Assembly (NCBI GenBank): GCA_050330855.1
Contig: JBHJNL010000014.1
Coordinates: 1-19,552 of the forward strand
Length of the DNA: 19,552 nt
Direction of reading: 5' to 3'
Origin: RCC1774 sp050330855
GTDB taxonomy: Bacteria; Cyanobacteriota; Cyanobacteriia; Thermosynechococcales; Thermosynechococcaceae
Both the position numbers and the translations under genes were made by a program. The notes under the pieces were generated by a model. The model saw nothing but the letters and a program-made list of their open reading frames with translations. It did no database searches and was not told the DNA's origin. Positions within the stretch are counted from its first letter, which is position 1, and every line of letters begins with the position of its first letter. Shown here one piece after another: positions 13,006 to 19,552 of this stretch.

Positions 13006-14538
13006 CTATGCAATCAGGCCATTGATGGCTTCTAAAAGTCCCTTGGCCTTGTTGAGGGTTTCTTCATATTCACGCTGGGGGTCTGAATCAGCGACGAGTC
13101 CGGCACCCGCTTGGACGCTAACGTGATGAAGATTGTCAGGACCGCCGTTTCTGACGACCATGGTACGAATTGCGATCGCAGTATTGAGCTGCCCTTCAAA
13201 GTCATAGTAGCCATAGATGCCAGAGTAGGGACCACGGCGACAGCCTTCGAGTTCATGGATAATTTCCATGGCGCGAATTTTAGGTGCCCCGCTGACGGTC
13301 CCAGCAGGGAAGCAGGCCTTCAACAATTCCCAAGCGGTTTTAGAGGGGTCGAGCTGACCGACGACGTTACTGACGATGTGCATAACGTGGGAATAGCGCT
13401 CAATCACCATCATTTGCTGATCGCTGATCCGCACGCTGCCCTTCACACAGACACGCCCCAGGTCATTGCGCCCTAGATCCACCAGCATGACGTGCTCAGC
13501 AATTTCCTTAGGGTCTTGCAGTAAATCTTTTTCGTAGGCTTGGTCCTGCTCAGGGGTTTTGCCACGGGGACGAGTTCCAGCAATGGGTCGCACTGTTGCC
13601 TGCAGGGGACCGCCAGGATCGCCAAGATGTTCGGCTTTCACCATCACTTCAGGGCTAGAGCCGATGATCTGCCAGTCTTTGAACTGGAAGTAAGCCATAT
13701 AGGGCGATGGATTGATGAGTCGTAGGGAGCGATAGAGATTAAACGGTTCCCCTCGATAGTCCATATTCAAGCGTTGAGACAGGACTACCTGAAAGATATC
13801 TCCAGCTTTGATGTAGTCCTTGGCCTGCTGGACCCGCTGACAAAATTGTTCCGGCGTGACGTTGCTGACATAGCTGGGTGCAGAGGATGGCTGAGCAGAC
13901 TGGTGTAGTTCTAGGGGCTGTCTATCTAGAGGGGCTTGCAGCTTTTTGACGAGATGATCAACGCGATCGCAAACCTGCTGATAAGCCTCCTGCAGATTTG
14001 CCGTCGAGCGCAGATCGGCATAGGCCACTGCCCAAATCTTGCGCTTTACCTGATCAAAGATCAAAAGCTGGTCCACCTGCATCCAGACACCATCGGGCAG
14101 ATCGGTCGATTGAGCGGGATGCACTGGCACCCGTGGCTCCATCCAACGAATCATTTCATAGCCCCAGAACCCAAATAATCCGCCGATTCCCGGCGGTAGT
14201 TCCGGTAGTGTCACCGGATTGAATGGTTTGAGGCAGTCCGCAAGGACGTCGAGGGGGTTACCGGTAAAGGTTTCAGTGGCCCCACTGCGATGGGTTTGGA
14301 TGCTTTGATTGTCACGTGTTTCTAAAACCCAGAGCGGATCGCAGCCCAGGAGACTATAGCGAGCCAGGTTCTCTCCCCCCTCCACTGATTCGAGCAAAAA
14401 GCTATAGGGTGCATTTGCACAAACGCGATACCAGGCTGAAACCGGTGTGTCTAAGTCAGCAACCCACTCCCGGTAGACGGGGATGAAGTTGCCCTGGGGG
14501 GCCAGCGTTTCAAACTGCGAAAAATCAGGAGAAATCAT
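13006..14538 (-). CDS. trpE: Anthranilate synthase component I
   Basis: A 510-residue chorismate-utilising enzyme that, with the glutamine amidotransferase TrpG, converts chorismate to anthranilate in the first step of tryptophan synthesis. The N-terminal domain contains SFLLESVEGGENLARYSLLG (residues about 46-65), the LLES element that binds tryptophan for feedback inhibition. The C-terminal catalytic domain shows GDIFQVVLSQR, IAGTRPRGKTPEQD, DLLQDPKEIAEHVMLVDLGRNDLGRV, PAGTVSGAPKIRAMEIIHELE and the end motif VQAGAGLVADSDPQREYEET. ATG 14538 (MISPDFSQF) is preferred because relatives begin MI-PDF; ATG 14553 in the same frame would add five residues. No trpG is nearby. The gene begins only 23 bp after the psaD terminator T-tract, so it needs read-through or a promoter inside or upstream of that terminator. 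Confidence 0.95.
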   Translation of the reverse strand: MISPDFSQFETLAPQGNFIPVYREWVADLDTPVSAWYRVCANAPYSFLLESVEGGENLARYSLLGCDPLWVLETRDNQSIQTHRSGATETFTGNPLDVLADCLKPFNPVTLPELPPGIGGLFGFWGYEMIRWMEPRVPVHPAQSTDLPDGVWMQVDQLLIFDQVKRKIWAVAYADLRSTANLQEAYQQVCDRVDHLVKKLQAPLDRQPLELHQSAQPSSAPSYVSNVTPEQFCQRVQQAKDYIKAGDIFQVVLSQRLNMDYRGEPFNLYRSLRLINPSPYMAYFQFKDWQIIGSSPEVMVKAEHLGDPGGPLQATVRPIAGTRPRGKTPEQDQAYEKDLLQDPKEIAEHVMLVDLGRNDLGRVCVKGSVRISDQQMMVIERYSHVMHIVSNVVGQLDPSKTAWELLKACFPAGTVSGAPKIRAMEIIHELEGCRRGPYSGIYGYYDFEGQLNTAIAIRTMVVRNGGPDNLHHVSVQAGAGLVADSDPQREYEETLNKAKGLLEAINGLIA

Positions 14539-14561
14539 GAATGCGAGACCCATAGGTACTG

Positions 14562-14594
14562 AAAAAACTTGAACCCCCAGAGGAGGTTCAAGTT
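14562..14594 (-). terminator. Strong terminator after psaD, immediately before trpE
   Basis: On the minus strand AACTTGAACC (14594-14585) pairs perfectly with GGTTCAAGTT (14575-14566) around a 9-nt loop and continues into a T-run ending at 14562. It follows the psaD stop by 48 bp and precedes the trpE start by 23 bp. Confidence 0.9.
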
Positions 14595-14642
14595 AAAGGT
14601 TTAGCAAATTGCTAAATCAAGAGATGCCTAGACGAACGAGAC

Positions 14643-15062
14643 TTAATCGTAGGCTTGCTTGCCCGTGTACTTCAGTGACTTAGGATTGGGATTGCTGCCA
14701 ATATTGCGGTCAACCTTATTAACCTGTGCACGTCCTTCTTTTACTTTCTCAGGGAACTGACCGTCTGCAGGGTGAAGCAGAGAGGTCTCGCCACCAGGAA
14801 GGATGCGGTAAATTTTGTAGTCAGTAATTTTCTTGGCACGAAGCTGGCGAATGCCTAGGGCAAGGCACTGTTCCTTTCGAGCTAAATAAAGTAGATTTTC
14901 GCCAGAGTGCATGGTTGCAGCCCCACCGGTGGGCATTTCGAAGACCTGCTCTTCCGGACTGGTCCAGGTGATGGCGTACTTCTCTTCAGTATCAGCCATC
15001 GAGAGCAATCCACCTGTGCTGCCACCGAATGATGGTGTTTTGCCAGTCAGTGTTTCTGCCAT
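14643..15062 (-). CDS. psaD: Photosystem I reaction centre subunit II (PsaD)
   Basis: A 139-residue stromal-side photosystem I subunit that docks ferredoxin and stabilises PsaC on the reaction centre. Family hallmarks are TPSFGGSTGGLL, EEKYAITWTSPEEQVFEMPTGGAATM, GENLLYLARKEQCLALG, DYKIYRILPGGE, LHPADGQFPEKV and RNIGSNPNP. Compared with the usual LGTQLRTKFKPKIxDYKIYR segment, this protein reads LGIRQLRAKKITDYKIYR: one residue more and three fewer, removing the FKP part of a basic region close to the ferredoxin site. The end YTGKQAYD is closer to plant PsaD than to many cyanobacterial ones (recalled comparison). ATG 15062 has GGGAG about 9 nt upstream. Gene order psaD-trpE is also found in Synechocystis. 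Confidence 0.97.
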   Translation of the reverse strand: MAETLTGKTPSFGGSTGGLLSMADTEEKYAITWTSPEEQVFEMPTGGAATMHSGENLLYLARKEQCLALGIRQLRAKKITDYKIYRILPGGETSLLHPADGQFPEKVKEGRAQVNKVDRNIGSNPNPKSLKYTGKQAYD

Positions 15063-15121
15063 TAATTTTTCTCCCAATAGGGTCCGTTTAGGGTACCAAA
15101 GTCTTGATAACTAGAGGGATC

Positions 15122-15150
15122 GTATCATCGCGATTGTGCAGTTTTATCAA
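15122..15150 (-). promoter_or_regulatory. Possible psaD promoter
   Basis: On the minus strand TTGATA (15150-15145) and TGATAC (15127-15122) are 17 bp apart, giving a start near 15115 and a leader of about 50 nt. The -35 is good but the -10 matches the consensus poorly, so the call is tentative. Confidence 0.35.
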
Positions 15151-15159
15151 GTTTGCCCG

Positions 15160-15174
15160 GAACTGTTACAGTTC
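15160..15174. repeat. Palindrome GAACTGT-T-ACAGTTC upstream of psaD
   Basis: Seven-bp perfect arms flank one central base, directly after the stop codon of the DICT-GAF kinase and about 10 bp upstream of the proposed psaD -35. It has no T-tract, so operator rather than terminator is the more natural reading. It contains one TTACA half-unit as seen in high-light HLR1 boxes, but not the second one. Confidence 0.6.
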
Positions 15175-15175
15175 T

Positions 15176-17116
15176 TCAGGTGGAGCCTTGCGACACAGTC
15201 GTCGATGGCGCACCTAATTCCAGGGGCAACGTGAAATAAAATGTACTGCCTTGATCTTTCCCCGGAGATGCGGCTCGAATCTCGCCCCCCAGGTTCTGAA
15301 TAATCTGGCGACAGATGGCGAGTCCTAGGCCTGTTCCCCCGGTGGTACGCCGGAGTGCGCCTTCTTCTTGGTAGAACCTGTCAAAAACTGTTTCAAGGAG
15401 ATCGGGTTCAATGCCCCGCCCCGTATCGGCAATGCTGACCTCTAACTCTTGCTCAGAGAGGGGTTTGGCGGCTAAGGCAATCTGTCCTTCAGCCGGGGTA
15501 AACTTACAGGCGTTGTCTAAAAGCTTGGCTAGCACTTCCACTAACCACTCACCATCGGCCTTAACGAGGGGAAGATCGGCGGGGATTTCAACGGTAATGG
15601 TGGGAATCTGGGTATCGGCGGGATGGGTCCGAATCCGACTGAGGGCTAGATCAATACACTCTTGCAGGGCAAGGGGTTCTGGGTTTGAACTCACTCGCCC
15701 GCTTTCGAGGCGCGATAGAGTCAAAAAGTCTTGGATCAGCTTTCGCATTCGTTCGGCATCAGAGAGCGCCGTTGTCAGCATGACCTGCTGCAGTTCTTCG
15801 GGCATATCTGGCTCATTGGCAAGGCTTTCAAGACAAACCTGAATAGTAGAAAGCGGCGTCCTCAGTTCGTGGCCGGTGATAGCAATCAAATTGCTGCGGG
15901 TGCGTTCTAGCCCTTCTAACTGCTGGTTAAGCGTTTCTAGATCTGCAAAGGACTGGGCCTGAATCAGAGCCACACCGATTTGGGATGCGATCGCATCGAC
16001 CATAGAGATTTCGGACTCGCTCCAGGTATAAACCTCACAATGATGCAGTTCTATCATTCCCAATAGATGCCCTTGATAGAGAACCGGCACCATTAGGAGA
16101 GAGCGCAGTTGGGCTTTTTTCATCTGCGCCTTGAGCACTTTGTTTTTGACAGCACTCAAAACATCTTCGACATACACCCGTTCTTGGTGCTCTGCCACTG
16201 ATTGAAACCAGGGATTATTTTGTAAAGACCAGGTTTGAGTCAACAATGAAGCTTGGCCCGGTCCCGTAAACTCATACTGAACCTGAGCCGCCTGATCGCT
16301 GCCTTGACACTGATAAATAATACAGCGATGACTATGCAACGCTTTCCCAAGTTCTTTGACCGCCTCTTGAAGAATCTGATCAGGATTGAGGGACTGCCGA
16401 ATGGCCGTGGTCATTAAATTGACCAGCCGTTCTTTGCGCTCTTGCTGGGCAATTTGCCGGTATGCTTTTTGCTGACGGTATTGTCCAGCCTGCAGATAGG
16501 TGACCAGACGATCAGCAAAGGGGGCCGGATCAACGTGGTTAAAGCCGTTGTCGGGTTCTCCATCGAGCTGAGCGCAGGCCTTCTTGATTTTGGGCTTGAG
16601 TTCAGGCCGATAGAGGCTGATGCGGTCTAGTAAGAGCTGAGCCGCTTGATAGCTGACCTGCCGGTCAAAGGTCCAGATCCCTTCAAACCGACGGGCTTGA
16701 TCGGTTTGTGACACTTTTGATTTATCAGTGACCTTCACTTCTCGGCACAGGAGGCAAATGGCGTATTGCTGGCCCATCACCACGAGGTGCCACTCTTGAC
16801 TGAGGCCGTCTTTGCGATCAAAGGCAATCGATTCATAGGGGCCGGATGCATTTTTGAATTCTGTCTCAGGTGCAGCCAACACATAAACCTGCGAAGACCG
16901 TTGGGCAATCCGCAAATACCGATGGGCTTCTTGACGATAGAATCGTTCTCGCTGAAAGCAAGCAATCACGAGGGGGCGATCATCGGTGCTGGCGAGAACC
17001 TGATCTTCCATGGCGTGGGACAGGGCTGTCAGGGAAGATTTAAAATAAAGTTGCGATCGCAAATGGGGCTGGGCATCCAGCAGCGTTTGGAGTAAAGAAG
17101 TGGCAATGATCATCAT
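15176..17116 (-). CDS. DICT-GAF sensor histidine kinase
   Basis: A 646-residue soluble kinase with no membrane segment. The first approximately 180 residues look like a DICT sensory domain, a module found in cyanobacterial diguanylate cyclases and kinases (features LVIACFQRERFYRQEAHRYL, the QVYVLAAPE strand, and FEGIWTFDRQV). A GAF domain follows (about 238-388, with QLRSLLMVPVLYQGHLLGMI). Then HisKA with GHELRTPLSTIQ (His about 416), the N-box LLDNACKF (about 532-539), G1 DTGRGI (564-569) and G2 GGTGLGLAIC (593-602). All kinase boxes are present. The frame opens with a TTG at 17119, but ATG 17116 has AGGGG about 11 nt upstream and is chosen. It lies just upstream of psaD on the same strand and diverges from the MEKHLA gene. 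No response regulator is adjacent, and the ligand is unknown. Confidence 0.9.
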   Translation of the reverse strand: MMIIATSLLQTLLDAQPHLRSQLYFKSSLTALSHAMEDQVLASTDDRPLVIACFQRERFYRQEAHRYLRIAQRSSQVYVLAAPETEFKNASGPYESIAFDRKDGLSQEWHLVVMGQQYAICLLCREVKVTDKSKVSQTDQARRFEGIWTFDRQVSYQAAQLLLDRISLYRPELKPKIKKACAQLDGEPDNGFNHVDPAPFADRLVTYLQAGQYRQQKAYRQIAQQERKERLVNLMTTAIRQSLNPDQILQEAVKELGKALHSHRCIIYQCQGSDQAAQVQYEFTGPGQASLLTQTWSLQNNPWFQSVAEHQERVYVEDVLSAVKNKVLKAQMKKAQLRSLLMVPVLYQGHLLGMIELHHCEVYTWSESEISMVDAIASQIGVALIQAQSFADLETLNQQLEGLERTRSNLIAITGHELRTPLSTIQVCLESLANEPDMPEELQQVMLTTALSDAERMRKLIQDFLTLSRLESGRVSSNPEPLALQECIDLALSRIRTHPADTQIPTITVEIPADLPLVKADGEWLVEVLAKLLDNACKFTPAEGQIALAAKPLSEQELEVSIADTGRGIEPDLLETVFDRFYQEEGALRRTTGGTGLGLAICRQIIQNLGGEIRAASPGKDQGSTFYFTLPLELGAPSTTVSQGST

Positions 17117-17314
17117 CAAGATGCCCCTATATCCAATGCAGTGGGTGGCAGTTGGGAAAACCCTCTTTGTTCCTGATTGGAAGTGTTCTGAACTAGGCGA
17201 ACAGACATGTCGTTAGGCTAAAAGACCTTCCCCTAGCGTACAAGATTCCCTACCCTTAGACGGTACACCTCTGTTAAGAGAGAGCAATTTCTCCTGTGAT
17301 GGCCTGACGCACCG

Positions 17315-17788
17315 ATGACATTCGTTCCTTGGCAACAACCACACATTATTGAGCATAGCCAACGACTCATTCGTAGTTATCGGTACTGGACGGGGAATCA
17401 ACTGATCTCGACCTTAGACACAGACGCCTTGGCCCATCAGTTGTTTAAGAGTCCCTGTATTGTTCTCTCCCATGGTCTAGAGGCTGATCCCATTATGAAT
17501 TACGGCAATCAAGCTGCGCTAGATCTATGGCAGATTGAGTGGAAGCAACTGATTAAGATGCCCTCCCGGCTCACGGCAGAACCGATAGAACGTCACACTA
17601 GGGCGCAATTGTTAGCTCAGGCTGCCACCACTGGCCTCATTCAAAACTACTGTGGGGTTCGGATTACGCGAACCGGACGTCGATTTTTGATCGAGAACGC
17701 CACCATCTGGGATGTCTTAGATGAAACCGGTCTCCGCTGTGGGCAAGCTGCAACATTTACCCACTGGCAATGGCTCCATTCTGAGTAG
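17315..17788 (+). CDS. MEKHLA domain protein (PAS-like)
   Basis: A 157-residue soluble protein matching the MEKHLA family, a PAS-related domain found alone in cyanobacteria and at the C-terminus of plant HD-ZIP III transcription factors. Diagnostic segments are FKSPCIVLSHGLEADPIMNYGNQAALDLW (about 46-74), the PSRLTAEPIERHTRAQLL segment, and GVRITRTGRRFLIENATIWDVLDETGLRCGQAATF (about 115-149). It spans nearly the entire protein with no effector domain, so it may bind a small ligand or protein partner; its role is unknown. It is transcribed divergently from the DICT-GAF kinase with 198 bp between starts, and serS follows 99 bp downstream on the same strand. No clear ribosome site precedes ATG 17315. 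Confidence 0.88.
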   Translation: MTFVPWQQPHIIEHSQRLIRSYRYWTGNQLISTLDTDALAHQLFKSPCIVLSHGLEADPIMNYGNQAALDLWQIEWKQLIKMPSRLTAEPIERHTRAQLLAQAATTGLIQNYCGVRITRTGRRFLIENATIWDVLDETGLRCGQAATFTHWQWLHSE

Positions 17789-17887
17789 GCCAATGGCCGA
17801 GCGGGAATTTGTGTCTAAGATTATCTCTGAATCAGGATTATCCGAGATATCCTAGTACACTAGACGTTCTACAAAAACTGCCGAAGT

Positions 17888-19165
17888 GTGATCGATCTCA
17901 AACAGCTACGCGAAAATCCAGAGGGTTTTAAGGAGCGGCTTAGCCGCCGTGGAGACTACAATCTGCAGGTTCTCCTCGATCTTGATCAGCAACAACGGGA
18001 CTTAGAAACAAAGCGATCGCAACTCCAGGCCCGCAGTAACGAAATTGGCAAGGCCATCGGCCAGCAGATCAAGGGCGGTGCTGATCCCAAAGGCACTGAG
18101 ATTAAAGCCCTGCGCGATGAAGGCAGTCAGCTCAAAAATACGCTCAGTGAACTTGAACCCCAAGAAAGAGAACTTAAGGTCGAGATTGAGGCATTTATCC
18201 TCAGCATTCCCAACCTGCCCAGCGACACTACGCCGGTGGGTGAGAACGAAACCGAGAATGTAGAAATCAAGCGATGGGGAGATGACCATATTCCCACCGC
18301 AAAAAATCTCCGCCCTCACTGGGAGCTTGGTGAGCAGCTTGGCATTTTGAACTTTAGCCGCTCCGTTAAGATTGCTCAAAGCCGCTTTGTCACACTGGTC
18401 GGGGCTGGAGCCGCTCTAGAACGAGCTTTAATTCAATTGATGCTCGACCGGCAGATTGCTGCAGGCTATATCGAAATTATTCCCCCAGTTTTGGTTAACA
18501 GCGCCTCTTTGACCGCTACGGGGCAGCTTCCTAAATTTGCAGAGGATAGCTTTAAGTGTGAACAAGACGACCTTTGGTTGATCCCAACGGCTGAAGTACC
18601 GGTAACAAATTTCTATCGAGACGAAATCCTCACGGCAGAGGAGTTGCCCATAGCTCATTGTGCTTACACCCCTTGTTTTCGCCGAGAGGCAGGCAGCTAT
18701 GGGCGAGATACCCGTGGCCTCATTCGTCTGCATCAGTTCAATAAAGTGGAGCTAGTTAAATTTGTCCATCCTGATACCTCTGCTCAAGAGCATGAAACAT
18801 TGCTGCAAGATGCCGCTTCAATTTTAGAAGCGCTAAAGCTTCCCTATCGTCAGATTGAGCTGTGTACCGGTGATTTAGGTTTCTCAGCCGCAAAGTGCTA
18901 CGACCTGGAAGTGTGGTTGCCCTCTGCTCAGACCTATCGAGAAATTTCGAGCTGCTCTAATTTCTTAGACTTTCAGGCCCGTCGCGGCAATATTCGTTTC
19001 AAGGAGCCGGGACAAAAGGGAACACAGTTTGTGCATACGCTCAATGGTTCAGGTCTAGCGGTGGGACGAACGATGGCGGCAGTGCTAGAGAACTATCAGC
19101 AGCCTGATGGCAGCATCCAGATTCCTGACGTGCTGCAGCCATACATGGGACGTGATGTTCTTTAG
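17888..19165 (+). CDS. serS: Seryl-tRNA synthetase
   Basis: A 425-residue class II aminoacyl-tRNA synthetase that charges tRNA-Ser (and tRNA-Sec where present). The N-terminal coiled-coil arm that contacts the long variable arm of tRNA-Ser spans about residues 28-105. The catalytic domain has the TAE serine-binding loop (234-236), motif 2 FRREAGSYGRDTRG (264-277) and motif 3 GLAVGRTMAAVLE (389-401), with the ISSCSN segment at about 353-358. The length is normal and nothing is missing. The frame opens with GTG at 17888 and reads MIDLKQLRENP, the usual family start; no strong ribosome site is visible. A terminator follows at 19222. Confidence 0.97.
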   Translation: MIDLKQLRENPEGFKERLSRRGDYNLQVLLDLDQQQRDLETKRSQLQARSNEIGKAIGQQIKGGADPKGTEIKALRDEGSQLKNTLSELEPQERELKVEIEAFILSIPNLPSDTTPVGENETENVEIKRWGDDHIPTAKNLRPHWELGEQLGILNFSRSVKIAQSRFVTLVGAGAALERALIQLMLDRQIAAGYIEIIPPVLVNSASLTATGQLPKFAEDSFKCEQDDLWLIPTAEVPVTNFYRDEILTAEELPIAHCAYTPCFRREAGSYGRDTRGLIRLHQFNKVELVKFVHPDTSAQEHETLLQDAASILEALKLPYRQIELCTGDLGFSAAKCYDLEVWLPSAQTYREISSCSNFLDFQARRGNIRFKEPGQKGTQFVHTLNGSGLAVGRTMAAVLENYQQPDGSIQIPDVLQPYMGRDVL

Positions 19166-19221
19166 ATACGGATGATTCTGTTTGAGATCTTTCAAGTTTG
19201 CGTCTAATGAGTTGAATGATG

Positions 19222-19257
19222 AAAATCCCGGTTCAGTTAAACGCGAACCGGGGTTTT
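19222..19257 (+). terminator. serS terminator, possibly bidirectional
   Basis: AAAATCCCGGTTC (19222-19234) pairs with GAACCGGGGTTTT (19245-19257) with one G-U pair around a 10-nt loop. It begins 57 bp after the serS stop. Because the outer pairs are A-T on both sides it could also end minus-strand transcripts coming from the porin remnant. Confidence 0.85.
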
Positions 19258-19284
19258 GCTGTGAGAGGTAAGCTGAAATCGTGC

Positions 19285-19434
19285 TTAAAATGAAAACGTT
19301 GTGCGGACAACCCCTTGAATCAAAAGATCATCATTTGTGTTGAGAGGATTGGTAATCACCATGACGGCAGGCGTGATGCTGATGTTGTCATTAATAGGAA
19401 TCCGATAAAAGCCCTCAAAATTGGTTTGAGTAAA
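19285..19434 (-). pseudogene. C-terminal remnant of an OprB-family porin
   Basis: The minus strand reads TQTNFEGFYRIPINDNISIT, then PAVMVITNPLNTNDDLLIQG and VVRTTFSF, then a stop. This is the C-terminal end of cyanobacterial OprB-type (iron uptake/carbohydrate-selective) porins, whose last strands read (F/Y)YRxxxxDNISITPxxxxITNP and end RTTFxF with a terminal Phe for outer-membrane insertion. An in-frame TAA at 19437-19435 precedes it, and no frame to the window edge at 19552 shows recognisable porin sequence. A complete porin needs about 500 residues, so this is a broken fragment, about 49 codons long. The remaining bases to 19552 contain an open but unrecognised frame. Confidence 0.75.
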
Positions 19435-19552
19435 TTAGACCTGTTGGGAAATAAAATCATACAGGGCAAGGATTTCCTGATTTCTCTGTCATCTACATCT
19501 ATGCTGCTTCTAGATAAAAGTTCCAGAGGCCCGTTGCCACCAACATCAAGTG

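Noticed and set aside
17184..17203. TGTTC/GAACA inverted repeat in the kinase-MEKHLA divergent region
   Set aside because: Five-bp arms with a 10-bp spacer are expected by chance in a region of this size.
19345..19550. Open minus-strand frame reading LDVGGNGPLELLSRSS at the right edge
   Set aside because: It overlaps the porin remnant in another frame, has no start and matches no family I know.
1..19552. CRISPR array, prophage or anti-phage defence island
   Set aside because: No regularly spaced direct repeats, integrase, tRNA attachment site or defence-type genes were seen; the gene content is core cyanobacterial apart from the two edges.

Overview
The window is cyanobacterial chromosome. 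The case rests on psaD (photosystem I subunit II) followed by trpE, an RRM RNA-binding gene followed by rpsU, hemJ-type protoporphyrinogen oxidase, a lumenal pentapeptide-repeat protein, a y-type thioredoxin, DICT and MEKHLA domain proteins, and at least 15 copies of the octamer GCGATCGC (HIP1), far above the roughly 0.3 expected by chance in 19.5 kb. I cannot name the genus. Almost everything is ordinary core housekeeping; the accessory material sits at the two edges.

Layout. 1-398: start of an IS5-like transposase running off the left edge, apparently inserted in the 3' end of a Phd/YefM-type antitoxin gene. 399-2341 (minus): hemJ followed by a sensor histidine kinase. 2483-4285: rdgB, a divergent lipoprotein gene, and a Crp/Fnr-family regulator whose 3' end overlaps the lipoprotein gene. 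4404-5033: a 12-bp-arm palindrome and the pentapeptide-repeat gene. 5067-8082 (minus except the repeat): a short repeat/hairpin, a conserved small cyanobacterial protein, a y-type thioredoxin and dnaG. 8083-9068 (plus): long leader, RRM protein, terminator, rpsU. 9065-11720 (minus): a second Crp-type regulator, a DUF2232-like membrane protein and a CobT-family phosphoribosyltransferase. 11721-12512: a 0.8 kb gene-free stretch with an inverted repeat, an orphan rho-independent terminator (small RNA candidate), tandem repeats and hairpins. 12513-12941: a second RRM protein with an Rbp3-like C-terminal motif. 13006-17116 (minus): DICT-GAF histidine kinase, psaD, a strong terminator, trpE. 17315-19165 (plus): MEKHLA protein and serS with its terminator. 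19285-19434 (minus): only the last strand or so of an OprB-type porin.

How the genes relate. Several cover the photosynthetic cell's core: haem/chlorophyll precursor oxidation (HemJ), photosystem I assembly and ferredoxin docking (PsaD), stromal-type redox control (thioredoxin y), RNA handling (two RRM proteins, S21), replication priming (DnaG), nucleotide-pool cleaning (RdgB), corrinoid lower-ligand activation (CobT family), Trp synthesis (TrpE) and Ser-tRNA charging (SerS). No complete new multi-gene system is visible. The strongest candidates for undescribed biology are non-coding: the orphan terminator and inverted repeat near 11.8-12.0 kb, the long palindrome at 4404-4433 between a Crp-type gene and the pentapeptide gene, and the psaD terminator that abuts trpE.
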